64,000 nucleotides of DNA from SZAS-79 sp963844255 (lineage in GTDB: Bacteria; Pseudomonadota; Gammaproteobacteria; Burkholderiales; SG8-39). Position 1 is the first letter of the stretch. Each line of letters opens with the position of its first letter. Shown here piece after piece: positions 55,827 to 64,000 of this stretch. The position numbers and the translations under genes were made by a program. The stretch is taken from contig CAWJNP010000001.1 in assembly GCA_963844255.1 (NCBI GenBank), positions 62,001-126,000 on the forward strand, read 5' to 3'. The notes beneath the pieces are model-generated. The model was not told where the DNA came from. It ran no database searches and was given only the letters and a program-made list of their open reading frames with translations.

Positions 55827-56501
55827 TCAGCGCAGCGGAATCCGGCACTGCTGCATTCCCTTGACCCGGTTGTCGAGGTCTTCGGCGGCGTCGCGCGAGT
55901 CGCTGTGGAATTTTCTCCATTTGGCGTCAGCCGAGTCGTAGAAGACCATGCTGCCGTCGATGTCGATCGAACGCCCCACCACGACCAGCACGAAGTGCCG
56001 CGCCGCATGGTGCACGCCGACCGGTATCCGTGGTGCGCCGGAGTCGACCAGATATGCGTTCAGGTCGGCGCCGATGCGGTAATTTGCCGCGGGCGGGCAG
56101 GGCGCGGCGCGGTTCGCCGTCACCTGATCGACCAGCGGGCGCATGGCGGTCTCGAATCGCGCCATGCTGGCCGCGTCTAGCGAAGTCCAGAGAAACCCGG
56201 CCGCAATCACACCGCAGGGCACGGCGGCAATCCGTGTTCCCCAGCGCCGCCAGCGCACGAACAAACGTCCGGTGAGTTGCATCCAGGCCAGCTCGACGCT
56301 TCGATAGATCAGGCCGGGCAGGGTAATGAGCAACACGAGTTCCGGCGGCAGGCGCACGTGCGGCCAGGCGATCGACAGCAGGTGACAGATCCACAGCGTG
56401 CCAAGGAGCCAGACCAGCCACCACGTGGCGGAGATGATTTTCTGCCGCTTCAGGGTGATCGCGGCGACTTCGGTTCCAGTGGTTTCCTGCGGCGCTTCCA
56501 C
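55827..56501 (-). CDS. Hypothetical membrane protein
   Basis: I do not recognise this protein. With GTG 56501, which lies one base after the stop of the UPF0149 gene, it has 224 residues. It has two or three hydrophobic segments (ATWWLVWLLGTLWICHLLSI, VLLITLPGLIYRSVELAW, AAVPCGVIAAGFLWTSL) in the first 110 residues and a soluble C-terminal part of about 110 residues with AAPCPPAANYRIGADLNAYL and two cysteines. The close spacing indicates transcription with the lgt operon. No catalytic motif is visible. Confidence 0.65.
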   Translation of the reverse strand: MEAPQETTGTEVAAITLKRQKIISATWWLVWLLGTLWICHLLSIAWPHVRLPPELVLLITLPGLIYRSVELAWMQLTGRLFVRWRRWGTRIAAVPCGVIAAGFLWTSLDAASMARFETAMRPLVDQVTANRAAPCPPAANYRIGADLNAYLVDSGAPRIPVGVHHAARHFVLVVVGRSIDIDGSMVFYDSADAKWRKFHSDSRDAAEDLDNRVKGMQQCRIPLR

Positions 56502-56502
56502 T

Positions 56503-57177
56503 TTACGTTTTCCCGCAGCAGGCCTTGAATTTCTTTCCGCTGCCGCAGGTGCAGGGGTCGTTGCGCCCGACCTTGGGTGCGGGGCGCCGGAGCGTGGTCG
56601 GCCGGTTGCGCAGGGCGAGGCCGTATTTCCTGGCATCCATCACCGCGGGCCACAGGTCTTCGCCGCATTCCTCGAGCAGCTTCGCCCACTCCTTGTCGGG
56701 GAAGCGTTCGCGATCATGCGCAGGCAGTGCATTCGCGAGCACGTGGAACGGGAACAGGAGTTCGTCGATCTCATCACCGTCACCCGCGGCTTCCCAGTCG
56801 GTGGCGGCGAGGTCGATGGCGTCGAGATAGCCGATGCACCAGTGCTCGAATTTGTTGCTGACGCCGGGCGTGTCCTCGTAGAACACCAACGCCGCATCTT
56901 CCGCGCCTTCCAGCGCACGCTCCTGCTGGTGGTAGAAACGAACCAGCAGATCCGCCCATTCAGCGGTTTCCGGACGCGTGTCGGGCCAGTCCTCGGTGCC
57001 GAGCGCGCGCGGCAGCCATTCGTCCGGTGCAATCTCGCGCGGCGCACTGGCGATGCCGAACAGGAACCCCTGCAGCATGTCCAGGGGCATCGGTTCCCAT
57101 CCCGGCGTGTCCGAATCGAGCATGAGCTCAAGGCGATCAAGCTGTTGGCCGGAGAGCGGTTTGGTCTGTGCGCTCAT
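56503..57177 (-). CDS. UPF0149 (YecA-like) family protein with SEC-C zinc motif
   Basis: A 224-residue cytoplasmic protein. The UPF0149 domain occupies about 10-190 (PLDMLQGFLFGIASAPREIA, WCIGYLDAIDL). The C-terminus has the SEC-C metal motif GRNDPCTCGSGKKFKACCGK, the same zinc motif found at the end of SecA. Some family members associate with the ribosome or act in protein export, but the function here is not established. It overlaps the lgt stop by 4 bp, so translation is coupled. Confidence 0.88.
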   Translation of the reverse strand: MSAQTKPLSGQQLDRLELMLDSDTPGWEPMPLDMLQGFLFGIASAPREIAPDEWLPRALGTEDWPDTRPETAEWADLLVRFYHQQERALEGAEDAALVFYEDTPGVSNKFEHWCIGYLDAIDLAATDWEAAGDGDEIDELLFPFHVLANALPAHDRERFPDKEWAKLLEECGEDLWPAVMDARKYGLALRNRPTTLRRPAPKVGRNDPCTCGSGKKFKACCGKT

Positions 57178-57953
57178 TGTTTTTTCCGATACGCCCACGC
57201 CATCATCGCGATGCCCGCGATCACCATCGGCGCGGACAGCCACTGGCCCATGCTCATCCCGAACGCGAGCAGCCCGAGGAAGTCGTCCGGCTCGCGGGTG
57301 AATTCGCAGGCGAAGCGCGCGATGCCGTAACCGACAAGGAACAGGCCCGACACGGCGCCGCGCGGGCGCGCCCGGGACGAATAGAACCAGAGCAGGAAGA
57401 AGAGCAGGAGGCCCTCGGCCGCCATTTCGTAGAGCTGCGACGGATGGCGCGGCAGCGCCCCGCCACCGCGGAACACCATGCCCCAGCTCACGTCGGTGGC
57501 GCGGCCCCAGAGCTCGCCGTTGATGAAATTTCCCAGCCGGCCCGCGGCCAGGCCGAGGGGCACCAGCGGCGCGACAAAATCCATCACGTCCAGCCAGTGC
57601 CGGCCGGTCTTCCGCGAGAACCAGGCCATCGCGAGCAGCACCCCCAGGAAGCCGCCGTGAAACGACATGCCGCCTTGCCAGATGGCGAAGACCTCGAGCG
57701 GATGCGAAAGATAGTAGGCCGGTTTGTAGAACACCACGTAACCGAGCCGCCCGCCCGCTATCACGCCGAGGATGCCGAAGAACAACAGGTCGTCGAACTG
57801 GACACGCGTGATCGGCGCGCGCCCGGTGCCGATGCGCCGGGTGCCCAGCCACCAGAAGGCGCCGAACGCCGTGAGGTACATGAGCCCATACCAGCGGATC
57901 GCCAGCGGACCGATGGCGATGGCGATGGGATCGAAATTCGGATGGATCAGCAC
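57174..57953 (-). CDS. lgt: Prolipoprotein diacylglyceryl transferase
   Basis: Integral membrane enzyme that transfers diacylglyceryl from phosphatidylglycerol to the lipobox cysteine of lipoproteins, the first step of lipoprotein maturation. The 259-residue protein starts MLIHPNFDPIAIAIGPLAIR and shows WYGLMYL, GGRLGYVVFY, the signature AGRLGNFINGELWGRATDV and HPSQLYEM. Seven hydrophobic segments are expected. It heads the operon with the UPF0149 and membrane-protein genes. Confidence 0.95.
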   Translation of the reverse strand: MLIHPNFDPIAIAIGPLAIRWYGLMYLTAFGAFWWLGTRRIGTGRAPITRVQFDDLLFFGILGVIAGGRLGYVVFYKPAYYLSHPLEVFAIWQGGMSFHGGFLGVLLAMAWFSRKTGRHWLDVMDFVAPLVPLGLAAGRLGNFINGELWGRATDVSWGMVFRGGGALPRHPSQLYEMAAEGLLLFFLLWFYSSRARPRGAVSGLFLVGYGIARFACEFTREPDDFLGLLAFGMSMGQWLSAPMVIAGIAMMAWAYRKKQ

Positions 57954-58056
57954 GGAGCCTTCTGGGGTGTGTCGCCGCGAGGGCGGTTCGATATGCCGAG
58001 TCTACCAAGCAGGAGCGGGCGTCGTGGCTTGCGCCATGGCGGGTGCTCTCGCCGGA

Positions 58057-59103
58057 TCACCCGCCCGGGGCGGTGCGCTGCAGGTCGAAGACGGTGACCG
58101 GATCCCTGACCCCGCGAATCGACGCCGGACGTCCATCGGCGAATTCGAGGCCCGGCTGGTTTCCGGCCGCCTCGCGCACCGACTCCGACACGATGATCGA
58201 CTGGTTGGCCAGGCCGCACAGGCGGGCGGCGAGGTTCACGGTCTTGCCGATGACGGTGTAGTCGAGGTGGTCGCTGGAACCCAGGTTGCCTATCGCCGCT
58301 TCGCCAAGGTGGATGCCGATGCCCAGCCGGATCGCGCCGGGGCCCTTGCCCTGCGCGAGTGCGCGGGCCAGTTCGATGATCTCGAGCGCGCAGCGGCAGC
58401 AGGTTCCTGCCATGTCTTCGCCGTCGAACACCGCCATGATCCCGTCGCCGGAATACTTGTCGACGTATCCGCCGTGCCGGTAGACGAGGTCCACCTGGGC
58501 CCCCAGATGCGCGCTCAGAATTTCGAAGACGGTTTCCGGCTCCATGGACTCGCTCATCTCGGTGAATCCGCGCGCGTCCGAGAACAGCACGCATACGGCC
58601 TTGCGCACTGGTGCGGGCAGCGTGCGCGTCGCGGCATAACCGCGGGCGATCTCCTGCGTGCGCGGCGAGACATAGCGTCCGAGGCACAGGCTCATCAATT
58701 CGGCCTGCTCGAGCAAGGCAGCCTTCTGCATCAGGTTGGCCAGGCGCCGCCGCAGCACCATCGCATGCAGCGGTTTCTGGATGAAGTCGTCCGCGCCGGC
58801 CTCCAGCGCCCACTGGAGGATCTCGCGCTCGTCGATCGCGGTCACGAACACGATCGGCGTGCTCCGGTAGCGCGCAATCGAGCGCAGTTCGCGGCACAGT
58901 TCGATGCCGCTCACGTCCGGCAGCTGGATATCGAGGAGGAAGGCGTCGACATCATGCGCGGCGGCGAGGGCGCGGGCCCGCTCCCCGGTGTCGGCCTCGA
59001 GGGCGTTCATCCCGGCAGACTTCAGCATGTCCGCGGCGACCATGCGCGCAACGGAGGTGTCGTCCACCACCAGCACGGTCTTGCCCTTGAGAATTTCTTC
59101 CAT
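58057..59103 (-). CDS. Response regulator with adenylate/guanylate cyclase output domain
   Basis: A 348-residue protein combining a receiver (about 8-125; phosphorylation aspartate in DAFLLDIQLPDVSG, lysine in DDFIQKPLHA) with a class III cyclase (about 165-340). The cyclase keeps metal aspartates in VLFSDARGFTEMSESM and VDKYSGDGIMAVFDG, and the transition-state region GNLGSSDHLDYTVIGKTVNLAAR. All residues expected for activity appear present, so it may make cAMP or cGMP on phosphorylation. The partner kinase could be the adjacent sensor kinase gene, but that one has its own OmpR-type regulator. Confidence 0.9.
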   Translation of the reverse strand: MEEILKGKTVLVVDDTSVARMVAADMLKSAGMNALEADTGERARALAAAHDVDAFLLDIQLPDVSGIELCRELRSIARYRSTPIVFVTAIDEREILQWALEAGADDFIQKPLHAMVLRRRLANLMQKAALLEQAELMSLCLGRYVSPRTQEIARGYAATRTLPAPVRKAVCVLFSDARGFTEMSESMEPETVFEILSAHLGAQVDLVYRHGGYVDKYSGDGIMAVFDGEDMAGTCCRCALEIIELARALAQGKGPGAIRLGIGIHLGEAAIGNLGSSDHLDYTVIGKTVNLAARLCGLANQSIIVSESVREAAGNQPGLEFADGRPASIRGVRDPVTVFDLQRTAPGG

Positions 59104-59156
59104 CGAAGTCCCGCTGAAGACTCAGGCAGGAATGATGCGCGTCCGCAGTGCGTTCG

Positions 59157-60530
59157 TCACGTGGGTTGAAGCGGCGGAAACCGCAGCCTGATGCGCAGGC
59201 CGCCCAGCCCGGGGGAGCGGTCCACTTCCACCGCCGCCCCGTGCAGGCCGGCGATTCTGCGCAAAATCGACCAGCCCAGGCCGGTACCGGGAGGGCCTTC
59301 CGGTGCTGCGCGGAAAAATCGCTCGCCGAGCCGGGCAATGGCTGCGGCGTCCAGGCCCGCGCCGCCGTCCTCCACGCAGAGCTGCGTTTCTCCACCCGAG
59401 GCGGCAAGGCTGACGAGCACGGGCTCGCCCGGCCGGGTGTAACGCAGGGCGTTGTCGAACAGGTTGCGCAGCAGGACTTCGATCAGGACCGGCTGGCCCC
59501 GGATTTCGGCCGGCGCGTCAGCGCGCAGTTCGATGTCGTCACTGCGCTCAGGCGCACTGTCGGCGAGTTGCGCGAGGGCCGAGCGTGCCAGGACGCCAAG
59601 ATCCGCGCGCTCCGCATGGGACAAGGCATCGTGGGCATCCAGGCGGGCGAGCAAGAGCAACTGCTCGAGCAGTCGCGCCGCGCGGTCGGACGCCGCCAGC
59701 ATTGCCTCGAGCGCCGCACCGCGTTCCCGTGCATCGGTGCTTGCCAGTGCCACCTGCGCCTGCGCCCGCAGGGCGGCAATGGGTGTGCGCAGTTCATGGG
59801 CTGCGTCCGCCGTAAAGCGCTTTTCCTGCGCCAGGGCGCGCTCGATGCGCGCCAACAGCGCGTTGATCGCGGCAACGAGCGGTCGCACTTCCACCGGCGC
59901 ACCTTCCACCGGCAGCGGCTCGAGCGAGAGCGGCCCGCGTGTCGCAAGTATCGTGCCCAGGCGCCGCAGCGGCGCCAGCGAGGCGCGCACCGCCAGCAGT
60001 ACCGCGAACGCAAGCAGCGGCAGGGCGACCAGCATCGGCCAAAGCAGGTTGCGTGTCAGCGCGTGCAGAATGTCCTGCCGGTCGGACAGGCGCTCGGCTA
60101 TGTGTACGCTGCTGCCGTCGCGCAGGGTGCCTGTGGAAAACACGCGCCACGCCTCGCCGGACAGTTCGCGCGATACGAAGCCGCGCTCCCGCACCGCGAG
60201 CGGTTCGGCGGGCGCGCCGGCCGAACGTTGCACGAGTTCGCCCTTGCGCCAGATCTGCCACAGCACCGGCTTGGTCTTTCCCTGCAATCCCGGAACCTGG
60301 ACCATGTAATAGCCGTCGTCGTCGTCCTCGCCGCCGTGCGCCGCGATCAGCGCACCTGCCTGCGCGAGGTGACCGTCAAGCAGTTCCTCGAGTTCATGGT
60401 TTGCACCGTTCCAGACGGCGAGGATGGTCGCGAACCAGAGCATCAGCACGCCCCCGAGTACACCGAGCAGCAGGCGGCTGCGCAGCGAGCGCGCCCGGGG
60501 CAGCGCGGTGTCCGGTGATGCCGCCTTCAA
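59157..60530 (-). CDS. Sensor histidine kinase, QseC-like
   Basis: A 457-residue inner-membrane sensor. The N-terminus has a membrane helix (LLLGVLGGVLMLWFATILAV), a periplasmic sensing part of about 110 residues, a second helix (LLWPMLVALPLLAFAVLLAV) and a HAMP-like region. The dimerisation helix shows FTADAAHELRTPIAALRAQA with the phosphorylated histidine, and the ATPase domain shows LLRNLFDNALRYTRPGEPV, VEDGGAGLD and GTGLGWSILRRIAGLHGA. It overlaps the regulator gene by 4 bp. Linked to the SHP-DHC-cytochrome b genes, it may sense a redox or ligand signal. Confidence 0.93.
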   Translation of the reverse strand: MKAASPDTALPRARSLRSRLLLGVLGGVLMLWFATILAVWNGANHELEELLDGHLAQAGALIAAHGGEDDDDGYYMVQVPGLQGKTKPVLWQIWRKGELVQRSAGAPAEPLAVRERGFVSRELSGEAWRVFSTGTLRDGSSVHIAERLSDRQDILHALTRNLLWPMLVALPLLAFAVLLAVRASLAPLRRLGTILATRGPLSLEPLPVEGAPVEVRPLVAAINALLARIERALAQEKRFTADAAHELRTPIAALRAQAQVALASTDARERGAALEAMLAASDRAARLLEQLLLLARLDAHDALSHAERADLGVLARSALAQLADSAPERSDDIELRADAPAEIRGQPVLIEVLLRNLFDNALRYTRPGEPVLVSLAASGGETQLCVEDGGAGLDAAAIARLGERFFRAAPEGPPGTGLGWSILRRIAGLHGAAVEVDRSPGLGGLRIRLRFPPLQPT

Positions 60531-61192
60531 GGCGCTGCGCCGCCGAACGCGTAACCGACGCCGCGGATCGTGCGCAGCAGTTCCGGTCGCAGGCGCTTGC
60601 GCAGGCGATGCACGTGCACTTCGATCGAATTGCTTTCGAGTTCCCGGCCCCAGGCGCAGAGTTGATCCTCGATCTGCTCGCGCGTCAGGACGCGCCCACC
60701 GGCCAGCATCAACACATGCAGCAGATCGAATTCCCGCGGCGTCAGCGGCACCGGAGTTGCGTCCAGCAGGACCACGCGCGCAGCCGGGTCAAGGCTGACG
60801 CCGGCCGATTCGAGCAGGTTGCTGCCCTGGCCGGCCGAGCGCCGGATCAGGGCGCGCAGCCGCGCCGCGAGTTCCACCAGGTCGACCGGCTTCACGACAT
60901 AGTCGTCGGCTCCGCCATCGAGGCCGGCGACGCGGTCCTCGAGCGCATCGCGCGCGGTCAGCACCAGCACCGGGATGGCGCTGCGTTCGGCGCGCAGGCG
61001 GCGCAATACCGAGAGGCCGTCCTCGCGCGGCAGGCCGAGATCCAGCACCGCGGCATGGTAGGGCGTGGCCGACAGTTCGTTCCAGGCTGCGGTGCCATCG
61101 CGCACCCAGTCGACGGAGAATCCGGCCTGCTCGAGTCCCGCGCGCAACGCACGCCCGAGGGGTTCGTCGTCCTCGGCCAGAAGAATGCGCAT
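60527..61192 (-). CDS. OmpR/PhoB family response regulator, QseB-like
   Basis: A 221-residue DNA-binding regulator from ATG 61192 (MRILLAEDDEPLGRALRAGL). The receiver has acidic residues EDD, the phosphorylation aspartate in YHAAVLDLGLPREDGLSVL and the lysine in DDYVVKPVDL. The winged-helix output domain is at about 125-220 (VPLTPREFDLLHVLMLAGGR, NSIEVHVHRLRKRL). It is coupled to the kinase gene and lies 16 bp after the cytochrome b gene. Confidence 0.94.
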   Translation of the reverse strand: MRILLAEDDEPLGRALRAGLEQAGFSVDWVRDGTAAWNELSATPYHAAVLDLGLPREDGLSVLRRLRAERSAIPVLVLTARDALEDRVAGLDGGADDYVVKPVDLVELAARLRALIRRSAGQGSNLLESAGVSLDPAARVVLLDATPVPLTPREFDLLHVLMLAGGRVLTREQIEDQLCAWGRELESNSIEVHVHRLRKRLRPELLRTIRGVGYAFGGAAP

Positions 61193-61208
61193 GGGCTCGG
61201 TGGTCCGT

Positions 61209-61913
61209 TCAGTCGTGTCGGGCGTGCTGCCCGCTATCCGCACCTGCGGCAACGGCTGTCACCTCTGCGGATCGGGCAGACCATTGTATCGCCCAGAAGC
61301 CGATCACCGCAGCCATCACCAGGGTTGCAATGATGCGGTGGGGGCGGCGGATACTCTCGGCGGGCAGCGCGCGTTTGCGACCGCTGAACATCGTGGCGAC
61401 CAGGTTCTCGCGGTGCAGCGCACTGGAGACCAGGACGGCTGCCACGTGCACGCCCACCAGCCACATCATGGATTCACCCACAAATTCGTGCAGCGATTCC
61501 AGCCACCGGCCGCCGATGTCCTCATACACCAGATGGCCGCTTGCGGCGGCCAGTGCGGTCAGGCCCAGCAGGGCAATGATCGCCAGGGCGCCCGCCGGAT
61601 TGTGCCCCGCGTGGTGTTCGGGCCGGAACCCGATCAGGCTCCCGAGGTAGTGCAGCACGGCGCGCGGGCCGCGGACGAACCCGGCGAAGCGCGCGTGGCG
61701 CGTGCCGACCAAGCCCCACAGCAGCCGGAACGCCACCAGGCCGGCCGCGCTGTAGCCGAGCGTCGCATGCAAGAGCCGCCAGCGTTCGCTCTCCGCGGTG
61801 ACGAATGCGCCGAGCACGCAGAGCGCAAGCAGCCAGTGAACCACGCGCACCGGCGCGTCCCAGATGAGTACGCGTTGCGGCAGTACGGGTTGCGGGGAGG
61901 CGGGCGCGTTCAT
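61209..61913 (-). CDS. Cytochrome b/b6 (b561-type) membrane subunit
   Basis: A 234-residue membrane cytochrome b with four hydrophobic segments and likely haem-ligating histidines (VRVVHWLLALCVLGAFVTAE, RLLHATLGYSAAGLVAFRLL, ESLHEFVGESMMWLVGVHVA). It probably exchanges electrons between quinone and the periplasmic diheme cytochrome c encoded just upstream, with which it overlaps by 4 bp. A basic segment (SGRKRALPAESIRRPHRI) precedes the last helix. Confidence 0.9.
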   Translation of the reverse strand: MNAPASPQPVLPQRVLIWDAPVRVVHWLLALCVLGAFVTAESERWRLLHATLGYSAAGLVAFRLLWGLVGTRHARFAGFVRGPRAVLHYLGSLIGFRPEHHAGHNPAGALAIIALLGLTALAAASGHLVYEDIGGRWLESLHEFVGESMMWLVGVHVAAVLVSSALHRENLVATMFSGRKRALPAESIRRPHRIIATLVMAAVIGFWAIQWSARSAEVTAVAAGADSGQHARHD

Positions 61914-62377
61914 TTCGGAATCCTCGCGTTGTCGTCGGAAAAATCACCCTGTGCCGCCCCGCCGTGGCAGGCGCTGCAGTTGAACGCGCCGACCACCGAG
62001 GGGCGCTTCCACGCCTCCGCCGGGACGTCGCGGTGCTTGCGCGCAAACCACGGGGCGCTGGTGATGCGTGCATCGGGTGTCGCGGTGGCGCGCTTGTAGG
62101 TGCCGGCGTTGGATGCGAGGTAGCGCGACAGTTCGGCTGCCGTTTTTTCGTCGACGGAGGCATTGGTGCCGAAGTGCTTGTCGAGTGAGGCCATGATCCG
62201 CGCCCAGGCCGGCGCCGGCAGCAGGCCGGGTGGGTAGGCGGTATGGCACGAGGCACATTCCTGCGCGAAGGCGGCCGGCGTGCGCGCGGGCAGCGGTACG
62301 CCATCGGCGTGCGCCGCGCCGGCAAGCAATGCGGCAAGACCCATCAGGAGGGGGAGTGCAGCACGGACGCGCCTCAT
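61910..62377 (-). CDS. Diheme cytochrome c (DHC)
   Basis: A 155-residue periplasmic cytochrome from ATG 62377. A signal peptide (LPLLMGLAALLAGAAHA) is followed by two haem-binding motifs, CASCH near residue 40 and CSACH near residue 137. A histidine between them (for example in DKHFGTN) could be a distal ligand. It overlaps both the SHP-like gene upstream and the cytochrome b gene downstream by 4 bp. This order matches the known SHP-DHC-cytochrome b electron transfer operon. Confidence 0.91.
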   Translation of the reverse strand: MRRVRAALPLLMGLAALLAGAAHADGVPLPARTPAAFAQECASCHTAYPPGLLPAPAWARIMASLDKHFGTNASVDEKTAAELSRYLASNAGTYKRATATPDARITSAPWFARKHRDVPAEAWKRPSVVGAFNCSACHGGAAQGDFSDDNARIPK

Positions 62378-62772
62378 TTGCGCAGTCCGGTGAGGTACGC
62401 GAGGACGTCCGCCTTCTCCGCGGCCGTGCATGGCCTGCCCAGCACGTCGCCGCAATTGCGCTTGAACCACTTGTCCGCGCGCGCGCGGTCGTTCAGAACA
62501 TCGGGATTGAAGGCTGGCGCCAGCGGCGCGATGCGCTTTTTCGTCATCGCGTGTGCGCCGTCGCGCGTGGGCGGGGCGCCGTGGCAGGTCGCACACGCCC
62601 AGTCCTGGCCGTGCTTGCGGGTGAAGAAGGTTTCGCCCCGGGCGGCCGACGGCTGGGCCGAGGCTTCCGTTGCGTATTGCACCAGCAGTTCCGTCGGCGT
62701 GACCGCGAATGCGGCCGCGGCGAATCCGGCGCAGACAAGGGCTGAGGCGGTGGCGACGAGGTTCGAGCGCAT
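62374..62772 (-). CDS. shp: DUF1924/sphaeroides haem protein (SHP)-like cytochrome c
   Basis: A 132-residue class I-type cytochrome c with signal peptide (NLVATASALVCAGFAAAAFA) and one haem motif CATCH in DWACATCHGAPPTRDGAHAM. The C-terminal part WFKRNCGDVLGRPCTAAEKA has a cysteine pair and an asparagine, matching SHP proteins in which asparagine is a labile haem ligand and the reduced form binds oxygen or nitric oxide. It is the first gene of the redox operon. The physiological role of the family is still unclear. Confidence 0.87.
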   Translation of the reverse strand: MRSNLVATASALVCAGFAAAAFAVTPTELLVQYATEASAQPSAARGETFFTRKHGQDWACATCHGAPPTRDGAHAMTKKRIAPLAPAFNPDVLNDRARADKWFKRNCGDVLGRPCTAAEKADVLAYLTGLRK

Positions 62773-62820
62773 GGTTTGCTTCCACAGGATTGGTATGATT
62801 CGATGGTAGAGGCCGCAAAT

Positions 62821-62874
62821 GAACGCAGCCTTAACGCCGAACGCAGCCTTGACACCGAACGTAGCCTTGGCGCC
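62821..62874. repeat. Three 18-bp tandem repeats between shp and ilvD
   Basis: Units GAACGCAGCCTTAACGCC (62821-62838), GAACGCAGCCTTGACACC (62839-62856) and GAACGTAGCCTTGGCGCC (62857-62874) lie in the divergent promoter region of shp and ilvD, about 50 bp from each start. They could be repeated regulator sites or a slippage product. Confidence 0.85.
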
Positions 62875-62925
62875 CGGTTCACGGGCATGCGTGCAGGCGC
62901 AAAGACCCAACTCTCAGAGGACAAC

Positions 62926-64000
62926 ATGGCTGATCAGAAGAACTGGCGTTCGAAATCCATCACCGGCGGCGTCGCGCGCGCCCCGAACCGCGCAATGCTG
63001 CGCGCCGTCGGTTTCAAGGACGGCGATTTCGAAAAGCCCATCGTCGGCGTGGCCAACGGCCATTCGACGCATGAACCCCTGCAACGCCGGCATCCAGCCG
63101 CTGGTGGACCGCGCGATTGCCGCGCTGGAGCGCTCGGGCGCCAAGCCGCAGGTGTTCGGCGTGCCGACGATCACCGACGGCATCGGCATGGGCACCGAGG
63201 CGATGAAGTATTCGCTGGTGTCGCGCGAGGTGATCGCCGACGCGATCGAAACCTCGGTCAACGGCCAGGCCATGGACGGCGCGCTGGTGGTCGGCGGCTG
63301 CGACAAGAACATGCCCGGCGGCATGATGGCGATCGCGCGCATGAACGTGCCCGGCGATCTACGTCTACGCCGGCACGATCAAGCCGGGGAAATGGAAAGG
63401 CGTGGACCTGACCGTGGTCTCGGCGTTCGAGGCGGTCGGCGCCTATTCGGCCGGGAAGATGTCGAAGGAGGACTACGACGGCATCGAGCGCAACGCCTGC
63501 CCGTCGGTCGGCGCCTGCGGCGGCATGTTCACGGCCAACACGATGTCCTCGTCGTTCGAGGCGCTCGGCATGAGCCTGATGGGTTCCTCGCAGATGGCAT
63601 CGCCGGATGCGGAGAAAGCCGATTCGGCCGCCGAGTCGGCAAAAGTGCTGGTCAACGCGATCAAGATGAACCTGCGTCCGCGCAAGATCATCACCCGCAA
63701 ATCGATCGAGAACGCGATTGCACTGGTGATGGCCACCGGCGGCTCGACCAACGCGGTGCTGCACTACCTGGCGATCGCCGCCGCGGCCGAAGTGAAATGG
63801 ACAATCGACGATTTCGAACGCGTGCGCCGCAAAGTCCCGGTGCTGTGCGACCTCAAGCCCTCGGGCAAATATGTCGCGGTCGATTTCCACCGCGCCGGCG
63901 GCGTGCCGCAGGTGCTCAAGATGCTGCTGGCCAACGGCCTGCTGCATGGCGACTGCATGACCATCACCGGCAAGACCATCGCCGAGGAACTGAAGAAGGT
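62926..64000 (+). CDS. ilvD: Dihydroxy-acid dehydratase (3' truncated by window edge; two apparent 1-base insertions)
   Basis: Fe-S enzyme of branched-chain amino acid synthesis. ATG 62926 follows CAGAGG and encodes MADQKNWRSKSITGGVARAP. The frame shifts at 63070 (ACG-C-ATG, interrupting GHSTMNPCNAGIQPLVDRAI) and at 63356 (GGC-G-ATC, interrupting NVPGIYVYAGTI). In the corrected reading, the cysteine ligands are seen in MNPCNAG, VVGGCDKNMPGGMMAI and ACGGMFTANTMSSSFEALG. It runs off the end of the window. The two cluster ligands and active-site motifs are intact, so the shifts look like sequence errors. Confidence 0.9.

Overview
The window is a GC-rich proteobacterial chromosome segment around the replication origin, most likely from a betaproteobacterium of the Burkholderiales/Rhodocyclales type. 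This rests on gene order (dprA-smg-topB; gyrB-dnaN-dnaA | rpmH-rnpA-yidD-yidC-mnmE; mnmG-rsmG-parA-parB-atpIBEFHAGDC) and on Bug-family and TAXI-type solute-binding proteins. Nothing visible fixes the genus.

Layout. 1-4.2 kb: end of dprA, smg and a topoisomerase III, on the plus strand. 4.2-9.5 kb: gyrB, dnaN and dnaA on the minus strand, with DnaA-box-like sites in the dnaN-dnaA gap and a perfect DnaA box between dnaA and rpmH; this is the likely origin. 9.5-13.3 kb: rpmH-rnpA-yidD-yidC-mnmE behind a strong promoter. 13.5-22.6 kb: GTP-type PEP carboxykinase, a class III aminotransferase, a TAXI-TRAP transporter, a CoA-transferase and a CitE-like lyase; the last four look like a carboxylate uptake and catabolism unit. 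22.9-26.6 kb: a membrane-spanning Ser/Thr kinase with TolA-like coiled coils, and an enolase-superfamily sugar-acid dehydratase. 26.6-31.3 kb: two parS sites followed by mnmG-rsmG-parA-parB. 31.3-38.4 kb: the complete F1Fo ATP synthase operon, continuing closely into ackA, glpD and a HAD phosphatase. 41.9-53.5 kb: TauE-like exporter, malonyl-CoA decarboxylase with a CoA-transferase, AzlCD, a Bug protein, an enoyl-CoA hydratase and a glyoxylate-type aminotransferase, then a divergent GntR regulator with a large FAD/Fe-S 2-hydroxyacid dehydrogenase. 53.5-59.1 kb: AlkA-like glycosylase, a degenerate CysN fused to APS kinase, a membrane protein, a UPF0149/SEC-C protein, lgt, and a response-regulator adenylate/guanylate cyclase. 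59.1-62.8 kb: an SHP-DHC-cytochrome b redox operon continuing into a QseBC-like two-component system. The window ends inside ilvD.

A caution on the sequence itself. From about 32.9 kb onward I find eight apparent single-base insertions that break the frame of conserved genes (atpF, atpA, the FAD/Fe-S dehydrogenase three times, alkA, ilvD twice), plus a diverged 103-nt tandem duplication at the end of atpA. None was seen in the first 32 kb. The essential genes among these are almost certainly intact in the organism, so assembly or sequencing error, or a join between strain variants, is the simplest reading.

The most unusual features are the CysN-CysC fusion whose GTPase half has lost its nucleotide-binding motifs and a whole beta-barrel domain, the envelope-spanning kinase, the parS pair immediately before the mnmG-parAB operon, and the redox/two-component operon. 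No CRISPR array, prophage, insertion sequence, rRNA or tRNA was recognised.
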